A stretch of DNA of 64,000 bases from Lyophyllum atratum (GCA_014905825.1 JACGCN010000002.1:1860001-1924000), one strand, 5' to 3'. Shown: positions 10,116-22,286, counted from the stretch's first letter. Numbers and translations are program-made. Notes: generated by a model not told the origin, from the letters alone.

Positions 10116-12552
10116 TTACCCTGCGTCAGATGTATCTAATGCAACGATGAGACCCTCCAAAATTTCCTTCTGTGATGGGGCGTGGTCGGAATCGGTGCTG
10201 GAGGGCTCTGGAGCATCATCCACATTTTCGTGATACATCCGTAATGTCTGAACAATATCTTTAAGAGATTGGTTCTTCCTGGCCAGCATTTGCAGGGCAT
10301 GCGTTCGAATCTGGGCGTCAATATTCAAGGGTTAGCGTTTGAAAGGAGCAACAAGTGTCAGCGTACACCGTCGTCTTCCATGATGATCCACGCCAAAATA
10401 TAGTCCACGGTTTGAAGCGTAAATAGACCACTCTCGAGTCGCCGCAGATACCAGGCGGCTTCTAATTCGGAAGGATCCTCTTCGTCTGCAATTTCCTAGA
10501 GTGCTGGTTAGCGAATGGACGAAAACCATGGGCATGACAAACCTGTTTTTCCTTTTCAATCTCGGATTCCGCCATTTTTAGACGCGTGTAGGCACCATCC
10601 CGAATTTCCAACAACTTGTCGACCTTTTCATAGTTCGACTCGACGAACTTAGCGAGAAGCCTTATCCGTGCTGGGGAATCCGACGCTATATTGGAGAATA
10701 ACGATGAAATGATACCAAGAATGTGCGCGGTGTCCTCCGACGGTGGAAGGTTGGCTGTGGACTTCTGCTTCCTTGTACCCTGAAGAGGCCTGAATTAGTA
10801 GACAAAACAAATGCCGGTCCATATATCCTGCGCACTTTGCTCATAAATGCCGAGAACAGTGTCTTGAGGCCAAGAACCTCGATGAAGGTTTCACAGACTG
10901 GGGATCCGGCAATGCCTGACATCGCAAAGTCTAAGACCTTGATAGAACGTGATTTAGATTGCAATTTCTCTCTTTGAATCTGTTAGCCGTCTACGAAAAC
11001 CGTGGCATCTGATCGCACTTACTTCATCATCAAGACCATGAGGTCGGGGCCTTCAGCGGACAGAAACAGAGATTTAACCGCAGGTTCGCTCAGCGCTGAG
11101 CAAAGAGCATCGAATATATTCTCCATGAATTCAGCTTCATCGGCATTTATGGGATCGCGGCGGCGATATTGCTAGGACTATGAGTTCAGCGAGACAGGGT
11201 CTGTGCCAAGTGACTTACAGAAAGAGTTTTGAGAGTGATCTCGACACCATCCTGCTTTCCAAATTCCTGTCTGTTCACCTGATTATCTTGCAATAAGATG
11301 GACAGTAGTTCCGCTGCGTATCCGCGGTTTTCATCGTACGTCTTGGATTGAATACGGTTCAGCAGCCAAGCCAATATCGTAGTTTTCTCGACAAGTCTCG
11401 TCGATAATTGTGGGTTAAAGCCCAAAATATTCTCAAATATACCTGTCATGGTTGGTAAACATTTCTCCTGCCAGCGTCCTAAAGACGCATGACTCACCTA
11501 AGATATGGAAAACTCCTTGCCGATCCGATTCTTCACTTTCCTTCAGTCGTGGAAGGTTGTCGACCAGAAGTTCAAGAATAGAGTTATCTAACTTCGGCAA
11601 ATTCAGGGGGTCAACGATATCAGCAATGAGCAAGTCAACATACCAGTCCTTCAATAAGAAGCTTGAGAGCCTCTGCAGCGGTTTCTTCCGTCTCGTCATC
11701 TTCATCCTCATTCCCAACATCTTCGTCGGTGAGTTCGTGTACAACCTCAACCACATCAATCACAATATCTGCATTCTCGTGCGCTAGAAGCCCGACGAGC
11801 AACGTCACAGTACCGGAGCGAACGAGTTCAGGGTAGGCGAGCACCGGAGCCTGCGCCAAGGGTAGCAGTGCTTTTATTGCAGCATCAAGGTCGGCTTCAG
11901 AATCTATGAATCTTGTTTAAATGGTCATTGCCTGTCAGATGAAGTAATGTTGCATCCAATCACTTTGTTGGGTCATCTGGGTACTTCGATCGTAGATCCT
12001 GGTTTTTGTTCACCGCGCGTTCGAAGCGTAGAAGCATTCGTCGAATAAGTGTGATAGACAGATCTTCTGACTGGTAAGTTTCTGAATTCAGTACAACATT
12101 AGAATGACCATCACTGTAGATTGAACACTTACATCTTCCTGTGCCCCCTCCCCAGCTGCGTCCTCGAATATTTTGAGGATGTCTTTCTGTTCAGACGTTA
12201 GTCCACCTCCGAAGAAACGTCCTTCGTCGTCTTCTTCGGCAAAGTAGTCAGCATCACCACCAGGCGCAAAGTCACGGTCCATATCAACATCTTCTTCGTC
12301 CTCGACGGTCGCGGCACGCCCTTTCCCTTTCCCGTTCTCATAGGGTCCTGACGGTTCGTCGTCAGCGACTTTCTCTGGGGCGAGAACGTCCATTTTTAGT
12401 TTCTTCAACATCTCGGGGGTGGGGTTATCAGGCATCCTTCTCTTGTTGCCGCCGAGAGGGAGTTTCGGAACCTGTAGATATAATGCTTAGGTCAAGCGTA
12501 CCTACGCCGACACCATGGCACAGCATACCTTGAATAAGTTACCAATATCCAT
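10116..12552 (-). CDS. CTNNBL1: Beta-catenin-like protein 1 (spliceosome-associated armadillo protein)
   Basis: Nuclear armadillo-repeat protein that contacts the Prp19/CDC5L spliceosomal complex. The first exon encodes MDIGNLFK. A basic patch (GGNKRRMPDNP) and a long acidic stretch follow. The conserved core resembles the animal protein: RRMLLRFERAVNKNQDLRSKYPDDPTKF, PELVRSGTVTLLVGLLAHENADIVIDVVEVVHELTDED, LLSILLQDNQVNRQEFGKQDGVEITLKTLS and IKVLDFAMSG. The end is a helical region closing EGLIVALDTSDAG. There are about ten introns of 45-60 nt. The basic N-terminal segment fits a nuclear localisation signal. It converges on UTP15, and RBM42 lies upstream on the same strand. Confidence 0.88.
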
Positions 12553-13024
12553 GGCAGGGTCGTAGCGCGCGGATAGGAACAGGAATGTGTGGGCAAGTTG
12601 AGTACTGAGTGGGAGGTTGGCGGTGCCGTCAGCTGTAGTGGAAGATTCAAAGTCGTGAGAAAATGAGCTCAGCGGAACTCTATGCTCGTATTTCATTACA
12701 CTGCTAAACGGAACCTCTTCTTCGAAGAATTGTCATTGTACACATATTTTGTTACATGGGCATAACTATGGCGCAAATGGAGGCCGAAGCACAACTCAAT
12801 CTGGACAATCATCATTTGAGCTGCAATCAAGAATGCTAACCGACCGACCACATGAACAGGATCCAGACATGATGGAATTGAGTGAGTCATGCACCGTTGA
12901 TGTAGAACGAACCCGTGAGGGCAAATTGAGCAATGATGGTCTAGATATACAGAAGACATGAACATACACGACGACACTGAGGTTGGTCTCTTCCTCCCAT
13001 AATCTCTTGACAACCTCCCCATGT
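12553..13024. other. Intergenic region between RBM42 and CTNNBL1
   Basis: It lies between two leftward genes and holds the RBM42 3' flank and the CTNNBL1 promoter. No coding sequence, RNA gene or repeat was recognised. Confidence 0.5.
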
Positions 13025-13819
13025 TCAGTAAGGCTTGTGTCGGTTCTTCTTCAGGTCTTGTTCGAGTTTCTTCGCTTTCCTATGCCCAATCTCCACCGGG
13101 CGTATAGCACCGTCATCCGCTTTCTTCAGCTTGATAGGTCGGTTACCCACATATTTACCTGAAAGAAATTTTCAGAACTACCGGGACATGAAAAATACCA
13201 GAATACTGACCATCCATTTCTTTCCATGCCTTCAAGAAATCTTCCGGATCAGAGAAGGCAATAAACCCGTATTTGGCCTAAAGACTAATGAGTAAAATGA
13301 AGTGCGAGAAGTAGATAATGATCCACCTTTTGGCTGAGGCGGTCACGAATAACGCGAGCCTTTTGAAACGACGTGTATTTGTTGAATGCATTAGCAAGAA
13401 CATCGTCCGAGACATCATTGCTCAGATCCCCGACAAACAATCGGAACCAGGCTATAAGCTGGTCAGTATCTCTCAATTCGTTGTAAGGAGGACTTACATG
13501 GATTCCATTCCAACAGAGTTTGATCCTCCCAAACTTTCCCCGCCCCTTTGCGCAAGACTGTCGTCCGCTTTCCACCCTTGGCAAGTTTCCCACCAGCACC
13601 GCCGCGTTTATCAATCATCGCTCCAGGAACATAGACACTCTGTTGTGCCAGGATTCCGACATCATATTCGTATGCATTCGCTGGAACTGGGGCGCTGTGG
13701 GACGAGGAGGAGCCTGCAAGAGGGTAGGAAGGCTGGTACGGCTTATAATAGGGATTGACATCGTATCCCGCTTGCTGCTGCTGCTGATATTGTTGCTGAT
13801 ATTGCTGATGGGGGTCCAT
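13025..13819 (-). CDS. RBM42: RNA-binding protein of the RBM42 family (single RRM)
   Basis: Predicted nuclear mRNA-binding protein; RBM42-type proteins are associated with splicing and stress granules in other eukaryotes. The N-terminus is a Gln/Tyr-rich low-complexity stretch (MDPHQQYQQQYQQQQQAGYD). A conserved segment around SVYVPGAMIDKRGGAGG and WEDQTLLEWNP leads into one RRM: RNP2 is FRLFVGDLS, RNP1 is AKYGFIAF. The RRM closes with MDGKYVGNRPIKLKKA, the family hallmark. The tail is basic and ends KKNRHKPY. Several short introns are present, one inside the RRM. The start is the ATG before DPHQQ. It is divergent from the uL18 gene with 343 bp between start codons. Confidence 0.88.
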
Positions 13820-14162
13820 GCCGTTTGTAGCTGCTGAGCGTGAAGTTTGTAAGTGAAAGGGCAGGTCTGAGGGTACGAGTGGCAGTGTCGCCGTCAAGTG
13901 GGTCAGCGCATTACCTAATATTACCCGATTTGGACGGGACTCAAGGCAGCAAAGTTTCGTTGTCTGCTCATCGTTGCCTCCAGCCCCCTCGCCCCTCCTC
14001 AAGGTATGTTCGTCTAGTTATCCGCACCGTAGTTCTCGTCTTCCTGGTTCCCTGTAACCTGTCGGCTCGTTCGAGCTGAAGTTGGGGAGATTTCGATGGA
14101 TGGACATGTTGCGCTCTGGATGACGGGATCGACTCGTTACTTGAACTCATCTTCTTCCTTAG
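13820..14162. promoter_or_regulatory. Divergent RBM42/RPL5 promoter with probable RPL5 5'UTR intron
   Basis: A CT-rich stretch near 13970-14000 precedes a GTATGT donor at 14004. A CTTCCTTAG acceptor ends at 14162, directly before the RPL5 ATG. This fits a ~159 nt intron in the 5' untranslated leader, a common arrangement for ribosomal protein genes. No CACGTG or TATA box was noticed. Confidence 0.45.
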
Positions 14163-15300
14163 ATGCCGTTCGTCAAAAAGGTCAAGTCAGACGCCTACTT
14201 CTCCCGTTTCCAGGTCAAGTACCGCAGACGACGTGAAGGAAGGACCGATTGTGCGTCTCCGCTCGATATTCACAATTCTGCTCATTTACCCCCTCTTGCC
14301 AGACTATGCCCGCAAAAGGCTCGTTACCCAGGCGAAAAACAAATAGTACGCCCAACGCTACATCCTTAATTGTCTTCCCTGACCAAATATATACAGCAAC
14401 GCACCTAAATACCGCCTTGTCGTTCGCTTCACCAACCGCACCATCATTGTCCAAATCGCCTACGCCCGTCTGCAAGGCGACTTTGTTCTTACGGCCGCAA
14501 GCTCCAAGGAGCTCCCGAGATACGGTATCAACCACGGTTTGACAAACTGGGCAGCTGGTATGGGCACTGTTGAGCGGATTATAGAATTCACTCTGACAAT
14601 ACCTTTCAGCCTACGCTACTGGCCTTCTGTGCGCCCGTCGCGCTCTGGCAAAACTCGGTCTTGCCGACAAGTACGAAGGTGTTGTAGAGGCTGACGGTAC
14701 CTTTAAGGTGACCGAGACTCTTGATGAGGAGGATGCTCCCCGGCCCTTCAAGGCCTATCTCGACGTTGGTTTGAAGCGCACTTCGACTGGCTCCCGCGTG
14801 TTTGGTGCCATGAAGGGTGCCAGCGATGGTGGTATCTTCGTTCCTCATTCGGATAAGCGTTTCCCTGGGTACGACGCAGAGAGCAAGGAGTTGGACGCCG
14901 AGGTGCTGAAGAAATACATCTTTGGTGGTCACGTTGCTGAGTACATGGAGAGCCTTGAGGAGGAAGACGACGAGAGGTGTGTTCGGAGTTTATTCTTCCT
15001 CTCTCTCTTTCTGAAACACCTGCGATGGAAAACAGGTTCAAAAAGCAGTTCTCGACGTACCTTGCAGACGGTGTTGGTTCGGAGGACATCGAAGAAATCT
15101 ACACGAATGCGCACGCAGCCATTCGGGAAGACCCTGCCTTCAAGCCCACTGACAAGTCGACAGATTGGAAGTCAGAGTGCACCAAGTACCGCACTAAAAG
15201 ACTCACCCACGCCGAACGCCAGGCCAGGATTGCTGCCAAGATCGAGAAGTTCAAGGCAGGCGGGGCTGCGCAGGACGAAGAAGACGAGGACGAGGAGTAG
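14163..15300 (+). CDS. RPL5: 60S ribosomal protein uL18 (L5)
   Basis: Binds 5S rRNA and with uL5 forms the 5S RNP of the large ribosomal subunit. The protein begins [29 protein letters not shown] and continues through the universal L18 fold ([33 protein letters not shown]). It then reads [51 protein letters not shown] and [16 protein letters not shown] segments, and ends in an acidic tail DEEDEDEE. Four introns of about 50-60 nt are placed cleanly with GT-AG ends. Length is close to the usual ~300 residues. No lesions were found, in contrast to several neighbouring genes. Confidence 0.96.
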
Positions 15301-15654
15301 ACTGCTATACTTTTCTGACTTCTACACTCTTAGTTCTCTTTATATCATGCACATGCTATGTCGTATGCCTACTTATGCGTCACGATTCATGACGGCACAT
15401 CGTTCCCCCGGCTGATAACATTGGAGTCGAAGTGACCACGCAACTGATATTGAATATTCAAAACGACGATGATGCAGTATCAATTATGTGCTCAATCCAG
15501 GATAGCAAAGAACGGCTCTGTCGTCCTGAGGAGTATGTATCAAGCTGGCCTTGTTTTGGGGTTTTCCTGTGAAGCTGAAAGGCAGAACAGTCGATCGCGA
15601 AGTCCTTCCCATAGGCAATGTGAAAATTTCTAGGAAGACATATTCAGCAAAAGA
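15301..15654. other. Convergent 3' flank between RPL5 and MED17
   Basis: About 350 bp between two stop codons facing each other. No coding sequence or RNA gene was recognised. Confidence 0.5.
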
Positions 15655-17671
15655 TCAGGATAACAGGAGATGTGCATACAATACGCAGCCTTCCCATCTT
15701 CCAACACAGCGGCTCAAGTCGACGAACCAGGTGCCACCGACATGTTCGCACATCTCCTTGCCTCTTTCACAGATCCTATGCAACAGACACCTCTCCACTT
15801 CGTCCGTCAGCAACTGGCATAGCTGCGGAATGGAAGATATAGTAAGGGTCGCTTGGGAAAGATGGGCAGTCAATGAAGAAGGGGAAAGGAACGTTAACCG
15901 GATAGTGTGCCTTTAGAATATTTGTTTACAACGCATGAAGAAAAAGACATGGAGGGGGGAATAGCATACCGGTTATCTATTCTCAAGACGGCCTCTCCGC
16001 CAATGACTTTACCCGTACCACTTTCGAAGAATTGGACAAGCTGACGACCAGTTTCTCCTACCGAGTCAAACCGAAGTGAAGCAGGGATCCCAGCCGCAGA
16101 TAAAGCTGCGATCATCTTGTCGATTTCTGAGTTGATTCGTTCACAGAAAACCTGGTACTGTAGTAAATCGATGATAGGCTGAAGTACCGGGGGAGGGCGG
16201 GATGCTTCCCCTGGAGGCCCATTGATACCAGCGGTTCCGAGGCGTTTGGACTTCAAGTGTCCATGCCGGCGTAAAAGGAGAACATGAAGGGCAAAGTATA
16301 TGAGATTGCACTTTTCTTTACCGAGATCGTCTGACGATTCGGAGGAAAGAGCTTCATCTAACTGAAATTCATGCGATGATAAGTTCGAATCAGAAGAATT
16401 GAGATAACAACTGACCAGTTCAAATTTCAGCTCTGTTCCTTGAGCTGCATCAATGACAATGAGCCTCTCTGAAACTCTGGCAGACGCAGTAGGCAGATTG
16501 CCCGCCTCTTGAACAAGGAGGGAGAAGATTTCTTGTTCCACCACTTCTTGCTGTGCGACTTTCAAGGCGCCTTCTAAGCCTGTTAGGTCGATTTTATTGG
16601 GCGTGTTCTGAGACATGACCAAGGTGCCTTCTGCACCAGTAACGGTGACAGAAACACGCAACCGAGTCCGATGACGATGAAAAAAAACTAGACCATCTGT
16701 TGTGGTATCATCTGTAGCCATATGAGCCACCTGCCTGGCGACGAAATTGTATGGGAGCTTAGTTCATGTGTCAGTGACTTAGCTTTTCGATGGATGTATA
16801 AATTGATATAGCGCACGAACATTCTTCAAGCCCATAAGAAATCAGAAAATCTTTGGAAGTCTTGTCTGCGCCTTTCCCCGTAGCAGACCCAAAAGGAAGA
16901 GGCGCAGGAATCAAGCCCCAGTTCGCCTTCCGGACCTTGAGAGCGTCCACCCAGTATTTCTCTCCCTTGATCCTGCCTCTCTCCATACTATCTGCCGCTG
17001 ATCTGAAGACATTGGCTGCTTTTCTGAGCGCCTCGTCTTTACTACCAATCGTGAGTTGAGCATTGAAAGCTTGAACGGAAATGATTGGGGGTGGTTTTGA
17101 AACAACCGTTGCCGAGAGATTTATTGGCTGGTTGGTGGACTGCGGTTGTGAGGAGGCTAAAAGCGAAGTAAGAAGATCCCTAGCAAGAGAGATCTCTCCT
17201 AATGACGTGCTGCCTTCATTGAATCGCTTTTCTACAGAATGCGTAAGAGTAGTCGACTCACAATAATTGAGGTATTATTCCGCGCGCATTTTGTACAGTT
17301 CCTCGACAGTCATTGACTGGGCCTGCCGAGGAATCTTCGTCATCAAGACGGTCTGCTGTATCCAAAGTGTCCTCATCCTCGACGCTCAGAGTTCCTTCCT
17401 CCAACTGATGTTTGGTCCTGTCGAAGAAATCGACCCCTCGTTCGACTGAAGATACGCCGGAGATTTTCTCCAAGAGTTTTCGTTGAGCTTTCCTTCCTAA
17501 GGTTCAACGATGAGAGATGACAAGAGTAGAGTTGGCTGCGATTACATACTGCTCATAAATGTGTTGTCCATCTGCAGAGATATCGAGGAGCGTCGGAATA
17601 CGATCACCACTGTCATCTTTATAGGGTCGTTCTACAGCTAGTTTGATTTGCTTCCAGGAAGGCTCCCCCAT
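15655..17671 (-). CDS. MED17: Mediator complex subunit 17 (Srb4)
   Basis: Head-module scaffold of Mediator, which couples activators to RNA polymerase II. The N-terminus MGEPSWKQIKLAVERPYKDDSGDRIPTLLDI is the Med17 opening motif, followed by an ERGVDFFDR segment. The centre carries the strongly conserved KYWVDALKVRKANWGLIPAPLPFGSATGKGADKTSKDFLISYGLEE. The remainder is a long, less conserved alpha/beta region ending GGTWFVDLSRCVGRWEGCVLYAHLLLS. At least five introns are present. It shares a 184 bp divergent promoter with the Zn2Cys6 factor on the right. Confidence 0.92.
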
Positions 17672-17855
17672 GGTACGGTGTAGACCAAATGTAGACCAAG
17701 TGTAGACGGACAATGTGAACGGACCCTATGCCGATGGCTGAACTGAATTTGAAATGCATTGAATTCCCGGATCACCGGGCCTATCACACATTGTTTGCCT
17801 CGAGTCACCACCTTCACTCATTATTCGCTTTTTTGTCCTCCTCAGTTCTTACGAC

Positions 17856-20800
17856 ATGGTCAAGCCTCCTGCTCACTCGTCTTCCCACTTCGCCTCTTCT
17901 TCACACCCACCCTCATCAAAAAGGAAGAAATTTGACGATGAAGATCTTGCCAGTGTATCGTCCAAGAAACAGAGGACAAGAGTCAGGTATTTTGAGATCT
18001 GAAGAGGAGGCTTCTGCGTATAACAGCTGATACATCGGCACAGCTTTTCTTGTGGTGAATGTCATCGTCGGAAACAAAAGGTAAGAGGTGCATAACGTTA
18101 ACGAATGCATACTCATGAACACCTTCGAATTAAGTGCGACAGACAAGTCCCTTGCTCTCATGTACGTCTTGTACTTATCGCAAACCGTTGATATCAGTCA
18201 ACTCTTGGACAGTGCGTTGCTCGGAAGGTACCAGATCTATGTAAAGCGTATACCCCAGGAAAGGCGGATCAGGACCTCAGCGTTCGTCTCTCGAGACTGG
18301 AGCATATCATCGAGATGGCTTTGCCCCAGTTCTGCACGCCAGACACACCACACTCATCTGGAAATGCCTCAAACTCCCGGCGGCGTTCGATGTCTGTAGG
18401 GGAAGATGATAGTCCTTCGCAAACGGAAGACCAGGACCCAAGTGGTGGGACATTTCAGAGTGGAAAATGGTACGGAAATAGCGCGTCCGGGAGCGTTGCG
18501 CCTGCATCCGTGCTTGAACAGGTATGTGCACTAATGACATACCTGTAAGTATGTTTTTTTCTAATGTGAAATCACAGCTACAAAACGTAGGCATGCCATC
18601 CTCGCATGACTCTGGGGAGCAGGGTCCCTCTCGCCGTTCAACCCATGACTCAAGGAATTTTGACTTGACGCATGTGACGGCAGGCCTACATACGTCCATG
18701 AACGAGGAAAAGTCACTGATAGGGGAAGATCTGGAACCCTCTGCCGCAGACAACCTAAAGTCTCTTGTACAAGAATGCGGGGTCTCTCCGCACAAAATAT
18801 CAGAACTTCTTCAAGAACTTCCTCCCTCGAGATCCTCGGATGTTCTTATAGACTACTATTTTAGCTCAATGTAGGCCCTGGTCCCGTGCAGTTTTATTTC
18901 TCAAAAGCTCACTTGTTGTTTTGACACAGAAACTGGACAAGGTATCCCGTATCCGAGCGCGACTTCCGCGCCGCGTATGCATCCGTGTCGGCACACGGCC
19001 GTGATGGAATTGGAGCTACCAATCCAAACGATGTCCGATTTCTCCCTCTCCTGTTTGTTGTCCTGGCAATTTCCGCTCGACTGGCTCCAGAGCATATCGC
19101 GGGCGATGCGCGCAATCGAAGACTGACCTCATTACGTTATTATTGGTCCTGTGAGTCTCACCGTTTCCTACCAGAACACATATGTGTTATTTATTCCTTG
19201 TCAGCCCGGCGGTCACTGTTGATTGCAGCGGCCATTCAACCAGACTCCTTGGATATTGTTTTGACAAGACTTCTGGTAAGGAGTACATACACGCATGTAT
19301 TCTTGAAGCTGTTCTGAAGGGTCCTAGAGCGCTCGCTTTTTGACATTTGACCGTCGCATCACCGAATGCTGGAGTCAGCTGGGTGCTGCCGTTCGTACTG
19401 CTCAAGCGCTTGGGCTTCACCGAGATGGCTCTACCATGGTGCGCTGAAGTTTTTCATTCATCCACTACTGTCGCCCACCATCAAGTCTTCTCCAGGGCAT
19501 AGATCCGGCACAGGTCGAATACCGCCGGCGCATATGGTGAGCTTCTCGTCGGCTGGATGGTGTGTAAAACCCAGACTTTGACCCCAGGTCCTACCTCTAT
19601 CACGCGGATCGCTCCTATGCTTTGGTCCTTGGACGGCCTAACTCAATTCAAGATGACTATACATCTACCAAGGCCCCTTCAAACATTGACGACGAGACTA
19701 CATTGTCTCAACCTGCCGAGAGCCCTCCGTTGTCGTCTCCTACACCCATGACCTTCGTTATTCTGAGGCATCAACTGGCCAAGATCATTGGCCGCATAGT
19801 TCACCATTTCCAACAAGTCCGGGAAAAGAGTTCCTACTCTGAGGTCGCAGCCCTGGATGACGATCTCCTCAAGTTCGTTACTCGCCTCCCGCCACATTTC
19901 GCCCTCAGTCCGGACAAGACGCTTGACGACACATACAAATATATCCCGGTTCATCGCTTCTTGTTGATCACTGAGATTCTGTTTGTCAGAATCAGTTTAC
20001 ACCGTCCCTACATTCTGCGGAGACTCAGCACAGATCGTTATGCACGATCTCGAGCAGCATGCTTCGAGTCTGCGATGAAAGATTTCGAAGTCAGGCAAAG
20101 CTTCAAGGACGTTATGCCAAAGGAAACCTCTGATTCCCTCAGTAATGCATACCGGGAATTCCAGACGGCGATGATAAGTGGGATATATCTGGTTCTAGAG
20201 CCATGGGGAAGAGACGCAGCTTCCATGCGGGCCATCTTGGATGGTTTTATGACGGACCATGAAGGGATGCGAGAGATGGACGAAACCACTCGTCGGGAAC
20301 TCAAAACCATCGAGTTTTTACAGACCAAAGCATCTCAGGTCGAGAATCGAACACAATCGTCGTCAAATGTCATAGACCATGCGTTAAATGGCAATACCGA
20401 ACATCAAGCGCACCTATTATTAGGACTTCAACAGTCGGTCCCAGCTTCGTCCCCTCCACGGCCCTTCCCATCTTTGTTGAACATATCAACATTAGATCCC
20501 TCCCCCCTCTCCCCTTCGCTACCCTATACCAGTTCTGGGCACATCACACAATCACCAACGTTCCAGCGTTTACAGCAAACCTCACCAGAGTATGCACAAT
20601 CCCCAACTGGTTCGGGAAGCCCTAACGCGGAAGAGGAGTCTGCGGCGCAATCGTTGCTAGACCATTGGTGCAATACCGTTAGTAATGCGCCTATAGATGC
20701 GTCCACTGGTGGCATGGTGTGGGGTGGGCCGGGCGGTGCCGACTTTTCAGGATGGGTAGCGACCAACCAAACTATGGCTGGTACGGATCCTCGGCTGCTC

Positions 20801-20869
20801 ACTGGGTTAGATGGCTCAGATTGGACTTATTGGGAGGCATTGGTCAACCAGATCCAGCGAGCTCCGTGA
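17856..20869 (+). CDS. Zn2Cys6 fungal transcription factor with middle-homology domain
   Basis: DNA-binding regulator of the Gal4 superfamily. A basic Ser/Lys-rich leader (residues 1-44) precedes a zinc cluster with Cys at about 47, 50, 57, 63, 66 and 75 (CGECHRRKQKCDRQVPCSHC core). A short coiled-coil (RLSRLEHIIEMA) follows, then a disordered linker. The fungal_trans domain includes SINWTRYPVSERDFRAAY, FLPLLFVVLAISARLAP, AAIQPDSLDIVLTRLL, ECWSQLGAAVRTAQALGLHRDGS, YRRRIWSYLYHADRSYALVLGRPNSI and LLITEILFVRISLHRPYILRR. The C-terminus is Pro/Ser-rich and ends MAGTDPRLLTGLDGSDWTYWEALVNQ. Zinc-cluster codons are spread over three small exons. The regulated pathway cannot be told from sequence; no biosynthetic cluster surrounds it. 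Confidence 0.9.
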
Positions 20870-21237
20870 TACCTTTGGGAACACGGACGAAAGGTTAAAT
20901 TGTATATAGATATGTATTCTGAGATGTACCCGGAGATGATCATAGTACTACAAGTTTCTGTCTTCGTATGTACGCAGTGTAATTTCTCTCACTGAGATGT
21001 GTAATGGACGGAAATGTATTGATGTGCCCTGTCACGTTCGATTGCGTCTATGTGAGGAAAGTGCTAAGTACCAGGAGGCCATGGAGGACTCATGATTCGG
21101 ACCTACTCGGACGCGCGCTAAATTGAGACTGTGGCTTGTGTTTGTTTGAGAAAGCGATGAACAACATGTGGGAAATTACCGAATCAGAATACGAGGATCT
21201 GGCAACTGGTGCGCAACTGAAGCGCAGCCGGGCAATC
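20870..21237. other. Intergenic region upstream of VPS24
   Basis: Holds the 3' flank of the Zn2Cys6 gene and the VPS24 promoter. An in-frame extension upstream of the chosen VPS24 start lacks family similarity. Nothing else was recognised. Confidence 0.45.
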
Positions 21238-22137
21238 ATGCAGACAATCAACCGCTTTCTGTATGGACCTACCCCAGAGGAAAGAGTCCGAGCGTGGCAG
21301 ACGAAGCTACGTGCAGAGAGCCGCCAGCTAGACCGGGAAATGAGGCAGGTTGGATCTCTCACCACACCCGTAAACCGCAATCATCAACTATACTTTACTC
21401 TGCAGCTCGACATCGCGACAAGTAAAGTCAGGCAGACCGTCAAACAGCTAGCCGTTAAAGGAGATGTGAAGTCCGCCCGGATTCTGGCTAAAGAAGTTGT
21501 GAGGAGTAATAAGCAGAAAGACCGACTGTCGGTCAGTAAGGCCAGGCTAGGATCTATTGGCACTCAGTTAACACAGCAAATGGGTGAGCTGCTACAATAC
21601 ATCGGGTTTTACAGCAACTAACTGTAGAGCAGCCATGATCAAAGTGACAGGAACTCTACAGAAGTCTACAGAAATCATGAAATTGTCAAACGCTCTTATA
21701 AAGCTTCCGCAGATAAGCCAGACGATGAGAGAAATGAGCATGGAGATGACGAAGGCGAGGGATTGTTTCATATCTGCTACGTTCGAACTAACCCCGATAT
21801 CTAGGCGGGTATAATGGAGGAGATGCTTGAAGACACTCTGGACATGGATGAGGATGAAGAGCTAGAGGAGGAGGCAGATGCGGAGGTCGACAAGGTCTTA
21901 TTTGCATTGACAGATGGCAAACTGGGAGAAGCTGGACCGGTTGGTACTGGTCTTCCGGTTCGTGTCCTGAGCTTCCCGAAGATTATATGTTGACGTGCAT
22001 TACAGGTTTCAGAGACGACGGAAGACGAAACGGAGAAGAACATGGAAAAGTACAGGCAACAATTAAACGTTCTGCTTGAGTTGACTGGAGTGTTGACAAG
22101 ATTCCGGAATTCCTTTGTATACTTGGATGTACTATAA
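21238..22137 (+). CDS. VPS24: ESCRT-III subunit Vps24 (CHMP3/Snf7 family)
   Basis: Forms membrane-remodelling filaments with Snf7 and Vps2 on endosomes during multivesicular body sorting. The start chosen gives MQTINRFLYGPTPEERVRAWQTKLR, the family N-terminus. Basic and helical segments follow (LDREMRQLDIATSKVRQTVKQLAVKGD, ILAKEVVRSNKQKDRL). The Snf7 core reads MIKVTGTLQKSTEIMKLSNALIKLPQISQTMREMSMEMTKAGIMEEMLEDTLD, and an acidic autoinhibitory tail (EDEELEEEADAEVDKVLFALTDG) comes after. Four introns are needed. The third (21755-21804) must use a GC donor, since only that joins MTKA to GIMEEM. The last residues (LTGVLTRFRNSFVYLDVL) are not family-like and may be misread if a further splice is used. 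Confidence 0.9.
21755..21804 (+). other. GC-AG intron in VPS24
   Basis: The 50 nt intron runs from GCGAGG to CTAG and contains an ACTAACC branch-site-like sequence. Removing it joins MEMTK to AGIMEEM, exactly the family sequence. No GT donor in the neighbourhood gives a continuous frame. Confidence 0.7.
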
Positions 22138-22280
22138 TCATGACCTGGATATCATTTGTATATATGACAGCACAATCTTCTACCGACTACACTTGAGCTA
22201 AATGACGAAGCTTGAAGGCATGATCGGAGTCAAGGGTGGCAAAATCAAATATAACCAAATAGTTGCCATCTTATCGCGTC

Positions 22281-22286
22281 CACGTG
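22281..22286. promoter_or_regulatory. CACGTG box upstream of IDH2
   Basis: An E-box palindrome lies 57 bp before the IDH2 start codon. Similar boxes lie upstream of TCTP/UTP15, RPL36 and the Snm1-like gene. Function is inferred. Confidence 0.3.

Noticed and set aside
17760..17800. CCCGG-ATCA-CCGGG-like palindrome in the MED17/Zn2Cys6 promoter considered as autoregulatory CGG site
   Set aside because: Spacing and arms are imperfect and a single occurrence gives no support.
18307..18795. 162-codon antisense frame within the Zn2Cys6 factor
   Set aside because: It overlaps verified exons and splice sites of the transcription factor and has no own family features.
21136..21237. Upstream in-frame extension of VPS24 (MNNMWEITESEYED...)
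   Set aside because: The family N-terminus begins at MQTINRFLYGPTPEERVRAW; the upstream residues have no counterpart.
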